A stretch of DNA of 47,822 nt from JAABTH01 sp964390725 (GTDB lineage Bacteria > Bacillota > Dethiobacteria > DTU022): positions 1-47,822 of the forward strand of contig CAYMIW010000021.1 of NCBI GenBank assembly GCA_964390725.1, in the 5' to 3' direction. Of the stretch, positions 40,170-47,822 are shown one piece after another. Under the pieces are notes generated by a model. The model had not been told where the DNA came from, did not search any database, and saw only the letters and a program-made list of their open reading frames with translations. Position numbers and translations under genes: made by a program. How positions within the stretch are numbered: the first letter of the stretch is position 1; each line of letters starts with the position of its first letter.

Positions 40170-42389
40170 ATGAATTTAAGTCAAAACGCCCGTATTACCT
40201 ACGAAAAACGCTACCTTATCAAAGATGAAAAAGGCAATCCTGTTGAGACACCGGAAGATTTATTACGCCGGGTATCTACTAATATTGCCTCTATCGATAA
40301 AAAATACGGAAGCAAAGACCAGGCCGTTAAAAAACTGGAAGATTCTTTTTATAATATGCTGGCAGAAGCTCGCTTTATGCCAAATTCACCAACCCTGATG
40401 AATGCCGGACGTGAACTTCAACAGTTGAGCGCCTGTTTTGTTCTTCCACTTGAAGATAGCATGGAAGGAATTTTTACAGCACTTAAAAACATGGCCCTGG
40501 TGCAGAAAACAGGCGGTGGTACTGGATTTGCCTTTGATCGCCTCCGTCCCAGCAATGATCTGGTTAAATCAACAAACGGAGTAGCAAGCGGGCCCCTGTC
40601 TTTTTTGAAAATATTTGATGCAGCCACCGAGGCTGTTAAACAGGGCGGAACAAGACGGGGCGCCAATATGGGATCGCTGAGATACAATCACCCTAACATC
40701 ATTGACTTTATTGTTTGCAAGGAGAATGAAGAAGAGATCACAAACTTTAACCTTTCAGTTACTGTCTCAGATGAATTCATGCGTAAAGCGATTGGCGAAG
40801 ACCCCGAATACATGTATAACCTGATTAACCCACGAACTCAGCAGGAATACTGTGATCCCGAAACAGGGGAGCCGGTTAAACTCGATGCCCGGGAAGTATT
40901 TGACTTAATCGTCCAGAAAGCATGGGGTAAAGGCGATCCGGGGATCATTTTCATCGACCAGATGAACCGCTACAATCCAACACCGCAAATTGGTATGTAT
41001 GAAACAACCAACCCTTGCGGGGAACAACCGCTTTTACCTTATGAAGCCTGCTGCTTGGGATCAATCAACCTGGGCAAAATGGTCACTTCCAACAAGACGA
41101 TAGACTGGGATGATCTAAAAAACACTATCCGGACAGCTGTCCGTTTTCTGGATAATGTAATTGATGCCAGCAATTATGTGATCCCTGAAATAGCCAAAAT
41201 GCATAAGGAAGGCAACCGCAAAATTGGTCTCGGCATTATGGGCTGGCATGATATGCTGGTCAGATTGGGGATCCGCTATGACAGTGAAAAAGCTATAAAA
41301 ACAGCTGAAGAGGTTATGAAATTCATTAATGAAGAAGCAAAAGAAGTATCTGTCCTTCTCGCTGAAGAGAGAGGGTCCTTCCCCAATTTTGAAAACAGCA
41401 TTTACGACAACGGCAATAAAAAAGACCGGGTTCGCAATGCTACCCGTACTACCATAGCCCCCACTGGAACAATATCTATCCTGGCCGGCGCCAGCAGCGG
41501 CATTGAACCTTACTTCAGCATTGCTTTTACCAGAAAAAATATCCTGGGCGGGCTGGAACTGCCCGAGGTTAACCCGGTTTTCCTTGAAACAGCCCAGCAG
41601 GAAGGGTTTTACAGTGAAGAATTAATCCGTGAAATAGCCCGCAGTGGTAAGATACCTGCTGATGCTGACATTCCCCAGGAATATAAAGAGCTATTTAAAA
41701 CAGCAATGGAAATTGATTTCGAATGGCACGTCCGTCACCAGGCTGCCTTCCAGAAGTATACCGATAATGCCGTCAGCAAAACAATTAACCTCGAACAGAC
41801 TGCAACTGCCGATGACGTCAAGAATGCCTACATCCTGGCCTGGCAGTCCGGGTGTAAAGGTATTACCATATACCGGGACAGCTCACGTACCAAGCAGGTA
41901 CTGAATGTAGGCGATGGAGAAAAGGATGAAAATATAAAGCCAATCAAGCGTCCCCAAACGTTGAGCGGCCATACAACCAGTATCAGGACAGCCCTGGGGA
42001 ACCTTTTTGTTACCGTAAATACGTCTGACGGAAAACCTTTTGAAATTTTTGCCCAGATCGGTAAAGCTGGTAGCGATGTTGTTGCCTTTACCGAAGCCAT
42101 TGCCCGCCTTATTTCTCTTGCACTCCGCTGTGGAGTAAGCGTCGATGAAATAGTTACCCAGCTGGAAGGAATTGGTGGTGCGCGCTCAGTAGGTTTCGGA
42201 CCAAATAGAATCATGAGTGTTCCCGATGCTATCGGACAAACTCTGCGCAAACTCGCCACTGCCGATACCGACACAGGGCTGGTTAACGGCAGCCATCAGC
42301 TGGAAATTTGCCCCGACTGCGGCACCTGCGCCCTGATTAGGGCTGAAGGATGCTTAAAATGTGAAGCCTGCGGCTTTAGCGAATGCTAG
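40170..42389 (+). CDS. nrdJ: Adenosylcobalamin-dependent (class II) ribonucleotide reductase NrdJ
   Basis: Oxygen-independent reductase, 739 residues, making deoxyribonucleotides with B12. Seen are A-R-F-M-P-N-S-P-T-L-M-N near 67, L-S-A-C-F-V-L-P with the first active-site Cys near 88, G-G-G-T-G-F-A-F-D-R-L-R near 114, the catalytic N-P-C-G-E-Q-P-L near 280 and the A-P-T-G-T-I-S segment near 430. The C-terminus ends in a Cys-rich C-P-D-C-G-T-C...C-L-K-C-E-A-C-G motif, as in the NrdJ family. AGGAGG lies nine bases before the ATG. No cobalamin riboswitch is evident in the roughly 250 bases upstream. Confidence 0.96.
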   Translation: MNLSQNARITYEKRYLIKDEKGNPVETPEDLLRRVSTNIASIDKKYGSKDQAVKKLEDSFYNMLAEARFMPNSPTLMNAGRELQQLSACFVLPLEDSMEGIFTALKNMALVQKTGGGTGFAFDRLRPSNDLVKSTNGVASGPLSFLKIFDAATEAVKQGGTRRGANMGSLRYNHPNIIDFIVCKENEEEITNFNLSVTVSDEFMRKAIGEDPEYMYNLINPRTQQEYCDPETGEPVKLDAREVFDLIVQKAWGKGDPGIIFIDQMNRYNPTPQIGMYETTNPCGEQPLLPYEACCLGSINLGKMVTSNKTIDWDDLKNTIRTAVRFLDNVIDASNYVIPEIAKMHKEGNRKIGLGIMGWHDMLVRLGIRYDSEKAIKTAEEVMKFINEEAKEVSVLLAEERGSFPNFENSIYDNGNKKDRVRNATRTTIAPTGTISILAGASSGIEPYFSIAFTRKNILGGLELPEVNPVFLETAQQEGFYSEELIREIARSGKIPADADIPQEYKELFKTAMEIDFEWHVRHQAAFQKYTDNAVSKTINLEQTATADDVKNAYILAWQSGCKGITIYRDSSRTKQVLNVGDGEKDENIKPIKRPQTLSGHTTSIRTALGNLFVTVNTSDGKPFEIFAQIGKAGSDVVAFTEAIARLISLALRCGVSVDEIVTQLEGIGGARSVGFGPNRIMSVPDAIGQTLRKLATADTDTGLVNGSHQLEICPDCGTCALIRAEGCLKCEACGFSEC

Positions 42390-42491
42390 AACCTGCCGAT
42401 AATATAAATGATAAAATGTGTTTGAATGTAATCAACATTAATGGAGTTTTAATCGAGATTAAATCTTATTCAGATATTGCCGCCGTAATTG

Positions 42492-42516
42492 CCGGGTAAG
42501 TTTTACCGTTACCCGG
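42492..42516 (+). terminator. Terminator-like hairpin after nrdJ
   Basis: CCGGGTAA pairs with TTACCCGG around a nine-base loop, then GTTCAGTTTATTCT. The T-tract is imperfect, so efficiency is uncertain. Confidence 0.55.
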
Positions 42517-42574
42517 GTTCAGTTTATTCTGGCTGGCAACTTAATTTGAATAGTATCAGGAGGAGGTTAAAGAG

Positions 42575-42760
42575 ATGCTGATCCTAAACCTTTATGTACC
42601 TACCGGTATTATTGTTGCCATAGTTGCTGTTTTTTTATTCAGCTGCGGTTTTATTGCCGGATATTGCTTTGGCAGCCTTGCCGCTTCCGATAGTAAAAAA
42701 TCTTCAAGCACCAAAAGCAAGGGAAAAACCAGCAATAAAGTAAGTATTGCAGATGAATAA
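42575..42760 (+). CDS. Small single-helix membrane protein, function unknown
   Basis: A 61-residue protein: a short start, one hydrophobic helix (about residues 8-36, with V-A-I-V-A-V-F-L-F and G-F-I-A-G-Y), then a Ser/Lys-rich tail (S-K-K-S-S-S-T-K-S-K-G-K). AGGAGG lies about a dozen bases before the ATG. Its layout, helix first then basic flexible tail, is common for small Firmicutes membrane proteins of unknown role; no motif is diagnostic. Confidence 0.65.
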   Translation: MLILNLYVPTGIIVAIVAVFLFSCGFIAGYCFGSLAASDSKKSSSTKSKGKTSNKVSIADE

Positions 42761-42970
42761 GATAGCTTTCTTTTTGTTTTTCCAGCAACTACCTTTAAGC
42801 TGGCGCAACTATGTGCTGTAAGGCCTATCTTCTTTCCCAGTTCTGCACATTATCAGAATATCCATAATCGTTTAGATTATAAGCTTTATAACCTGCTACC
42901 ACCATTCAGCAGATCTTTTATAAGAACCGACCTGCTTTCCACAACAATAAACAACAACACAAAAAGAAAA

Positions 42971-43014
42971 AGAGATTGTTTCATCTAACACTAATTCGCG
43001 ATGATACAATCTCT
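42971..43014 (-). terminator. Terminator of the tRNA operon
   Basis: On the minus strand AGAGATTGT and ACAATCTCT pair around a 26-base loop and are followed by TTTTTCTTTTT. It lies 12 bases after the tRNA-Leu 3' end. Confidence 0.8.
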
Positions 43015-43025
43015 ATGATACTTAG

Positions 43026-43114
43026 TGGTGCCGGAGACCGGAATCGAACCGGTACGACCATAGTTGGTCGAGGGATTTTAAGTCCCTTGCGTCTGCCAAT
43101 TCCGCCACTCCGGC
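43026..43114 (-). tRNA. tRNA-Leu (anticodon TAA)
   Basis: 89 bases including CCA, with a long variable arm as expected for Leu. Acceptor GCCGGAG / CTCCGGC; anticodon loop CTTAAAA gives TAA. Last of five tRNAs in the minus-strand operon. Confidence 0.95.
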
Positions 43115-43120
43115 GAAAGT

Positions 43121-43194
43121 TGGAGGCGACACCCGGATTCGAACCGGGGATGAAGGATTTGCAGTCCTCTGCCTTACCACTTGGCTATGTCGCC
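43121..43194 (-). tRNA. tRNA-Cys (anticodon GCA)
   Basis: 74 bases with acceptor GGCGACA, discriminator T and encoded CCA. Anticodon loop CTGCAAA gives GCA. Confidence 0.95.
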
Positions 43195-43201
43195 AAAAAA
43201 A

Positions 43202-43276
43202 TGGAGCGGAAGACGAGATTCGAACTCGCGACCCTCGCCTTGGCAAGGCGATGCTCTACCACTGAGCTACTCCCGC
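43202..43276 (-). tRNA. tRNA-Gly (anticodon GCC)
   Basis: 75 bases. Acceptor GCGGGAG pairs with CTTCCGC (one G-T pair), discriminator T and encoded CCA. Anticodon loop TTGCCAA gives GCC. Confidence 0.95.
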
Positions 43277-43281
43277 ATACC

Positions 43282-43357
<76 letters not shown>

Positions 43358-43361
43358 ATTA

Positions 43362-43438
43362 TGGCGGAGCTGACGGGACTCGAACCCGCGGTCTTCGGCT
43401 TGACAGGCCGATATGTTAACCAACTACACCACAGCTCC
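43362..43438 (-). tRNA. tRNA-Asp (anticodon GTC)
   Basis: 77 bases. Acceptor GGAGCTG / CAGCTCC, discriminator G and encoded CCA. Anticodon loop CTGTCAA gives GTC. First tRNA of the operon, 13 bases after the -10 box. Confidence 0.95.
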
Positions 43439-43451
43439 ATGTGCATAGATA

Positions 43452-43480
43452 AGTATACAAAAGGCTTGCTAAAAAGTCAA
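43452..43480 (-). promoter_or_regulatory. Promoter of the five-tRNA operon
   Basis: On the minus strand TTGACT (43480-43475), a 17-base spacer and TATACT (43457-43452) form a near-consensus promoter just before tRNA-Asp. Confidence 0.8.
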
Positions 43481-43505
43481 CACAAATGGGACAAAGTGAT
43501 AAAAT

Positions 43506-44201
43506 TTATTCGATCTGCAAGCTCTTGGCAGTTTTTTCTGCCTTAACTTCCTGATGAAGTTTTTTCAGACGTTCTTCTTCAGCAGAGCTGTAATAAATTA
43601 AACTTTGTAATTCTATTGTCAGGTCAGCATTATGAACATGGACTTCTTTTGGCACCTTTAATTTTACCGGGGCAAAATTAAGCACGGCCTTGATCCCGTG
43701 TTTTGCCAGCAGGTCGAGTATTTCCTGAGCTGCTTCGGCGGGCACTGTAATAATCGCTACTTTGATATCATTTTTTTCTATAAATTCCGGTGCTGCATCA
43801 ATGGGAAATATATTTATTTCATCAATATTTTTACCAACCAGGCGGGGATCACGATCAAAAACAGCAACTACGTCGATATAGGGGTTTTTAACAGAATTAT
43901 AGCGGGTCAAAGCTGTGCCCAGGTTACCGGCACCGATAACAATTGTTTTAATCATTTTATCCAGGCCGATTATTTTAACTATTTTTTCCCGGAGATAGGC
44001 TGTATTATAGCCCGCTCCCCGGGTACCAAAAGCTCCAAAATAAGCTAAATCTTTACGGATCTGTTCGGCTGTAAAGCCGGACTGATTGCTTAAATCCTTG
44101 GAAGATATCATATCTATTTTTCGTTCAATCAGGTGATCTAGAATACGAAGATAAACAGGCAATCTCTTAATAACTGATTTTGAAATAGTACGATCAGGCA
44201 T
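43506..44201 (-). CDS. rex: Redox-sensing repressor Rex
   Basis: NADH/NAD+-responsive repressor, 231 residues. The N-terminal winged helix includes L-P-V-Y-L-R near 15 and I-R-K-D-L-A-Y-F-G-A-F-G near 48, followed by the Rossmann nucleotide site V-I-G-A-G-N-L-G-T-A-L near 90. Rex proteins repress fermentation and anaerobic respiration genes when NADH is low. GGAGG lies seven bases before the ATG. Its C-terminal tail (A-E-K-T-A-K-S) is slightly longer than usual. I did not find a convincing Rex operator in the window. Confidence 0.95.
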   Translation of the reverse strand: MPDRTISKSVIKRLPVYLRILDHLIERKIDMISSKDLSNQSGFTAEQIRKDLAYFGAFGTRGAGYNTAYLREKIVKIIGLDKMIKTIVIGAGNLGTALTRYNSVKNPYIDVVAVFDRDPRLVGKNIDEINIFPIDAAPEFIEKNDIKVAIITVPAEAAQEILDLLAKHGIKAVLNFAPVKLKVPKEVHVHNADLTIELQSLIYYSSAEEERLKKLHQEVKAEKTAKSLQIE

Positions 44202-44268
44202 TATTTATCCTCCAACATCTTTTAGAGATACCTGGAATCACCAGGCACGCTATATCTTGCTGAGCCGA

Positions 44269-45303
44269 TTATTTACGACGGCTCATTAACTCCCGGGTTA
44301 TATCTTCAAGTATGGTTCTTTTCTCGCTGCTGATCTGTTTTAGCCTTTGAACATCCCTGATAGCCATTTCTGCGTAATACTCAGCCTTGTTGCGCGTATA
44401 TTCTATACCACTGCTGCGACAAACTATCTCTGCTGCGCTGCTCAATGTTTCCGAATCACAGCTATCATCTCTTAGAAAAGAATCCAGGGTTATTTTATCC
44501 TTGCCGTGAATTTCGTTTATAGCCCTGATCAACGGCAGGGTCATAACCCGGTTTCTTAAATCGCCATAAAGTGGTTTACCTGTCAACCTGTCACTGCCGG
44601 TATAATCTAATAGATCATCAACCAGTTGAAACGCTATCCCAAGATTATAACCAAAGCTGGACCACACTTTCTGTTGATCTGGATCATCACCACCCAGAAG
44701 ACTGCCGGCTTCACAACAACCGGCAAAAAAAGAAGCGCTTTTCTTTCCAATCCAGCTGAAATAGTGTTGTTCCAGATCCTGTGAATCAATATTGGTAAAA
44801 GCCTGCTCCACTTCACCTTCAGCCAGTTTCTGAGTCATATTGACCACAATATCCATCAACTGCCAATGTTTATTTTCAACAAGTATTTTGAAAACCTGGC
44901 TTAAAATAAAATCTCCACTTAATACAGCAATCTTGTTATTCCAGCGTAGATGTACTGTTTCTTTTCCACGGCGTATTTCTGCCTGATCGATAACATCGTC
45001 ATGTAAAAGTGATGCAGTATGCAAAAGTTCAAGAGCAACAGCTATCCCGGAAAAAGAGCTTAAATCCTGGCCGTTACGCTGGGCGGCAAGAAGAAACAAG
45101 GCAGGGCGAATGCGTTTACCTTTACCTCTGACTACATAATCACCTACTGTTTTTATTTCCGGAACTGATGATTCCAAAACCAGCTTTAGCTGTTCTTCCA
45201 CCAGGTCCATATTCTCTTTAATTAAATACCATTTATTTACCAGTTTATTTGCCCCTGTTCCGGAATGAATTGATAACACCATTGTTCGACACTGCTTTAG
45301 CAA
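44269..45303 (-). CDS. Polyprenyl (heptaprenyl-type) diphosphate synthase
   Basis: trans-Prenyltransferase of about 337-344 residues that extends isoprenoid diphosphates, most likely for the menaquinone side chain in this respiring organism. First Asp-rich motif L-L-H-D-D-V-I-D near 98-105, G-K-R-I-R-P-A near 62-68, second Asp-rich motif F-Q-L-V-D-D-L-L-D near 233-241. It resembles HepT (heptaprenyl synthase component II), but no HepS-like partner is present here. The start is uncertain: TTG 45303 has a ribosome-like AAAGGA only two bases away, and ATG 45282 is an alternative. Confidence 0.88.
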   Translation of the reverse strand: MLKQCRTMVLSIHSGTGANKLVNKWYLIKENMDLVEEQLKLVLESSVPEIKTVGDYVVRGKGKRIRPALFLLAAQRNGQDLSSFSGIAVALELLHTASLLHDDVIDQAEIRRGKETVHLRWNNKIAVLSGDFILSQVFKILVENKHWQLMDIVVNMTQKLAEGEVEQAFTNIDSQDLEQHYFSWIGKKSASFFAGCCEAGSLLGGDDPDQQKVWSSFGYNLGIAFQLVDDLLDYTGSDRLTGKPLYGDLRNRVMTLPLIRAINEIHGKDKITLDSFLRDDSCDSETLSSAAEIVCRSSGIEYTRNKAEYYAEMAIRDVQRLKQISSEKRTILEDITRELMSRRK

Positions 45304-45309
45304 AATCCT

Positions 45310-45897
45310 TTAGCTCAGGCTGCTCTTTTCTGAAACCCTTTTCTGTACAACCAAAAGCTCCGGTGGTTCATTAACACGATTAATCAGCCTGAAGCAGGCA
45401 GCACTGTATTCAGGTGCCGCCAAACTATCACAAAAGGTCATCAGGCAGTCTCTTTCCAGCTTGCCTTCATCGTGTCCCGGATACATGGTAATTGTTATTA
45501 ACCCCCCTTGTTTGATTAAGCCAAGCGCCCGGGCAAAACTTTCCATGGTTGATGTGTGTTTCGTAACAACACTATGATTACCGCCAGGCAGGTAGCCAAG
45601 ATTATATATTATAGCTGATGCAGGTTCGGGCAAATAGTTATGCATACACTCATGACCAGCTTCAATTAAGATAACTCTGTCAGCAAGGTTGTTTTTCCTG
45701 AGTCTTTCTGCAGTTACAGCCAGTGCTTCTTTTTGAATATCAAAAGCATATACTGTACCTGACTGGCCTACTTTTTTCGCCAGGTACAGCGTATCATAAC
45801 CATTGCCGGCAGTAGCGTCAACAACACTATCACCTTCATTGATAGTTCGATCAAGGAAAAAATGTGCCATTGAAGCAACCTTGTTAATTTCAATCAT
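45310..45897 (-). CDS. mnmM: tRNA mnm5U methyltransferase MnmM (YtqB family)
   Basis: SAM-dependent methyltransferase, 195 residues. The SAM site is V-V-D-A-T-A-G-N-G-Y-D-T near 25-36; N-L-G-Y-L-P-G-G near 98-105 is the family's active-site motif, and T-M-Y-P-G-H near 138 also fits. YtqB/MnmM of Bacillus completes the mnm5 group at the wobble U of several tRNAs. AGGAGG precedes the ATG. It lies between the DUF503 gene and the prenyl synthase, all on the minus strand and closely spaced. Confidence 0.85.
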   Translation of the reverse strand: MIEINKVASMAHFFLDRTINEGDSVVDATAGNGYDTLYLAKKVGQSGTVYAFDIQKEALAVTAERLRKNNLADRVILIEAGHECMHNYLPEPASAIIYNLGYLPGGNHSVVTKHTSTMESFARALGLIKQGGLITITMYPGHDEGKLERDCLMTFCDSLAAPEYSAACFRLINRVNEPPELLVVQKRVSEKSSLS

Positions 45898-45911
45898 GTA
45901 TAAGGCGCCTC

Positions 45912-46193
45912 CTAGTACCTTTCAAGGCGGGATGAAATAATTTCTACATTACAGTCCTGTTCTACGTAACTGAAAATGCTTTCCAGAATCTTATCTGCAC
46001 CGGCTCCATTGTGACAGACAACTGCCAGACCTAGTTCAGATCGCTGCCATAAATCCTGACTGCCCACCTCCGTAACCGAAACATTAAACCGGTTACGCAA
46101 TCTCTGAATGAGACTTTTTAAGACCTGTCGCTTTGATTTCAAAGATGTTGCACCGGGAATGTGCAGTTCGAGCAGACAAATCGCTACACGCAA
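45912..46193 (-). CDS. DUF503 family protein (YlxP-like)
   Basis: Small protein of 93 residues, typical of DUF503. The core L-L-E-L-H-I-P-G-A-T-S-L-K-S-K-R near residues 6-21 and R-N-R-F-N-V-S-V-T-E-V are family features. In many Firmicutes the homologue ylxP sits in the nusA-infB-rbfA operon. Start TTG 46193 is preferred because GGAAGGTGA lies about five bases upstream; the frame to ATG 46235 runs into a hairpin. The function is not firmly known. Confidence 0.82.
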   Translation of the reverse strand: MRVAICLLELHIPGATSLKSKRQVLKSLIQRLRNRFNVSVTEVGSQDLWQRSELGLAVVCHNGAGADKILESIFSYVEQDCNVEIISSRLERY

Positions 46194-46230
46194 ACTATTC
46201 ACCTTCCAATTCCTTGCCTTAACAGCATTT

Positions 46231-46262
46231 AACAAAGGGCACAGTATACTGTGCCCTTTGTT
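46231..46262. terminator. Perfect 32-base palindrome, likely terminator after the response regulator
   Basis: AACAAAGGGCACAGTA followed directly by its reverse complement gives 16 perfect pairs. It lies between the response-regulator stop (26 bases away) and the DUF503 start, so it most likely ends the two-component transcript. T-runs outside the stem are short, so an operator role cannot be ruled out. Confidence 0.6.
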
Positions 46263-46288
46263 ATATTATTTGTATTATATAATCTTGA

Positions 46289-46654
46289 TCAGGAAAAATA
46301 TTGCTTCAATAAATCCCATAGTTCCTGGGGCTTAAAAGGTTTGGTCATGTAATTATCCGCGCCAAGATCTGCCGCTCTCTGACGGTCCTCTTCTTCAGCT
46401 TTTGCACTCAAAACGATGATTGGAATACTATTTGTTGCCTCATCGCTTTTTAACACTTTCAACACCTCGAAACCATCAACCTTCGGCAACAACAGGTCAA
46501 GTAAAATTAAATCTGGATGCTGCCTGTGCACTGCATCAAGTGCTTCCTGGCCATCTTCAACAATTTCCACCTCGTAGCCGACAGCATCAAGACAGGTGCG
46601 GACTCCCAGGATAACATTTTTTTCATCCTCAACAAGCAAGATTCTTTTGTTCAT
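46289..46654 (-). CDS. Single-domain (CheY-like) response regulator
   Basis: Receiver domain only, 121 residues, with no DNA-binding part. The acidic pair is in V-E-D-E-K near 8-10, the phosphorylation Asp in L-I-L-L-D-L-L-L-P near 53, Ser in V-L-S-A-K-A near 81-85 and Lys in Y-M-T-K-P-F near 104. The ATG overlaps the kinase stop as ATGA, so the two are co-translated. As a stand-alone receiver it acts through protein contact with a partner that is not in the window. Confidence 0.9.
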   Translation of the reverse strand: MNKRILLVEDEKNVILGVRTCLDAVGYEVEIVEDGQEALDAVHRQHPDLILLDLLLPKVDGFEVLKVLKSDEATNSIPIIVLSAKAEEEDRQRAADLGADNYMTKPFKPQELWDLLKQYFS

Positions 46655-47769
46655 AGATCAACCTCCTCGTCCTGATCAGTGCCCGGTAAAGTAACTGCTT
46701 CTTTATTTTTATAAACAGGAAAGGTGAAAGTAAATACAGTACCTTTACCGACTTCACTGTCCACCCAGATTTCTCCTCCGTGAGCCATCACGATATCTTT
46801 AGCAATTGCCAGCCCGAGGCCAACACCCCCGGCACCTTTTCGGACCGGACCACTGACCTGGACGTACTTGCGGAATATTTTTTCCTGGTGCTCTTTAGGA
46901 ATACCACAGCCTGTATCCTCGACTGAGAAGAAAAGCTTTTTCCCACGCTGTCTCACCCTTACGGTTATTGTTCCGCCAGGATCTGTATAACGCATGGCAT
47001 TACCAATCAGGTTAGTCAATACCCAAACCGATTTATTGAAATCAGCGGCTACAGGTGGAACTTCCGGAGGTAAATCAGTAATCAATTCAATACCCTGCCG
47101 TTCAGCCTGCAGTTTCAATGGCCTGACCGCTTCCTGAACAAGATCTGTCACATCAACTGGTTCAGCTTCAACATAAATTGTGCCTGATTCAATGCGTGAC
47201 AGTTCCATCAGGTTGTCTATTAAACGATTTAACCTTTCACAATCTGAACCGATTGCTTCCAATACTTCTTTACCACGAGGAGTCAGATCACCAAGCATGC
47301 CCTCTTTCAGCATTTCTACACCAACAATAATTGTGGTCAGCGGTGTTCTGAATTCATGCGAAACAATCGAAACGAAATCTGTCTTTATTTTTTCCATTTC
47401 ATGAAAGCGGGTTACATCTGTCATCTGAACCAGCGCACCCCAGAGTTCCCCTTGATGAAAAACAGGATTTATGGCAATTTTAAAGAAAAAACGCTCATCA
47501 AGACGTTTGACCTTGATTGAAGCTTCTTCGTAGGAACATTTTAAAGAGGTTTTCTTTTCAAAAACATCGTTAATTAATTCGTCAATTTTTTTAATTGAGG
47601 TCAGATCGGCAATAGGTTTACCACCGGCTTGTTTGAAACCGGCATCAAAAAAATCTTCCGCTTTTTTATTTAGCCAAACTACATTTTTTTTAAGATCCAC
47701 GATAAAAACCGGATCGGCCAGGTTGTCGGCAATTGTATCAAGGTTGACAGGAGCCGGTAGCTTGTTCAA
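46651..47769 (-). CDS. Cytoplasmic PAS-domain histidine kinase
   Basis: Sensor kinase of 372 residues with no membrane segment. PAS domain (about 8-125), HisKA with phospho-acceptor His in I-V-S-H-E-F-R-T-P-L near 140, then HATPase: N-box N-L-I-G-N-A-M-R-Y near 253, G1 V-E-D-T-G-C-G-I-P near 283, and G2 G-V-G-L-G-L-A-I-A-K near 317. This is the PhoR/ResE-like class. Start TTG 47769 has AGGTG six bases upstream. It phosphorylates the overlapping single-domain regulator; the signal, presumably an internal one read by the PAS domain, is unknown. Confidence 0.92.
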   Translation of the reverse strand: MNKLPAPVNLDTIADNLADPVFIVDLKKNVVWLNKKAEDFFDAGFKQAGGKPIADLTSIKKIDELINDVFEKKTSLKCSYEEASIKVKRLDERFFFKIAINPVFHQGELWGALVQMTDVTRFHEMEKIKTDFVSIVSHEFRTPLTTIIVGVEMLKEGMLGDLTPRGKEVLEAIGSDCERLNRLIDNLMELSRIESGTIYVEAEPVDVTDLVQEAVRPLKLQAERQGIELITDLPPEVPPVAADFNKSVWVLTNLIGNAMRYTDPGGTITVRVRQRGKKLFFSVEDTGCGIPKEHQEKIFRKYVQVSGPVRKGAGGVGLGLAIAKDIVMAHGGEIWVDSEVGKGTVFTFTFPVYKNKEAVTLPGTDQDEEVDL

Positions 47770-47822
47770 AATTACACCTGCCTTTCTATCTAAACCTTCA
47801 GAATTATAAAATTGATCTATTA

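Noticed and set aside
42416..42499. 27-residue frame between nrdJ and the small membrane protein
   Set aside because: It has plausible residue composition but no ribosome site, and its end is part of the hairpin at 42492-42516.

Overview
The window looks like a chromosomal segment of an anaerobic, low-to-moderate GC, Firmicutes-type bacterium (Peptococcaceae / Syntrophomonas / Dethiobacter-like in style). The evidence is a T-box leader, Rex, an ANTAR regulator next to glnA, pdxS/pdxT, DUF503, frequent TTG/GTG starts with strong Shine-Dalgarno sites, and CCA-encoded tRNAs. Respiratory genes (exported selenocysteine formate dehydrogenase, multiheme cytochrome c, a cytochrome c maturation system) show an anaerobe with periplasm-side or surface electron transfer. 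No phage, insertion sequence or CRISPR array was seen.

Region 1 (1-16.6 kb) is respiratory. On the minus strand fdhE, fdnG and fdnH form a formate dehydrogenase operon that runs off the left edge. fdnG is read through an in-frame UGA (3287-3289) with a clear bacterial SECIS hairpin. Next come a tandem-rhodanese lipoprotein and an 11-haem c-type cytochrome. The cytochrome reading frame is also interrupted by one in-frame UGA (7456-7458) followed by a SECIS-like hairpin, so it is best read as a second selenoprotein (ExtKL-like). Upstream is a complete ccmABCDEF set, including a 39-codon ccmD; CcmE carries Cys in place of the haem-binding His, and no ccmG or ccmH is seen. A LysR regulator diverges from ccmA. 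A YeeE/YedE transporter and a TusA protein, then tRNA-Arg and an MFS transporter, complete the region.

Region 2 (16.7-24.8 kb) is biosynthetic: a small membrane protein, rsmD, hisC, then a T-box-controlled run of aminotransferase, hisH, hisF, pdxS and pdxT, followed by a DUF5050-type repeat lipoprotein.

Region 3 (24.9-35.6 kb) holds guaA and a striking seven-gene minus-strand signalling cluster: PP2C phosphatase, membrane protease with a cytoplasmic FHA domain, soluble FHA protein, Ser/Thr kinase with FHA and MORN repeats, Ig-like (BIG2) membrane protein, second PP2C, and a Ser/Thr kinase with an external repeat sensor. The sensor resembles the separate lipoprotein at 23.8 kb. The parts suggest phospho-threonine signalling across the membrane, including possible inside-out control of the protease.

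Region 4 (35.7-47.8 kb) is mostly housekeeping. glnA has a strong promoter and a leader in which a hexaloop hairpin competes with a terminator; the next gene encodes an ANTAR antiterminator. Then come pyrG, a FmdB zinc ribbon, a 30-residue very basic microprotein, the B12-dependent ribonucleotide reductase nrdJ, a small membrane protein, a five-tRNA operon (Asp-Phe-Gly-Cys-Leu), rex, a polyprenyl diphosphate synthase, mnmM, a DUF503 protein, and an overlapping histidine kinase / response regulator pair.
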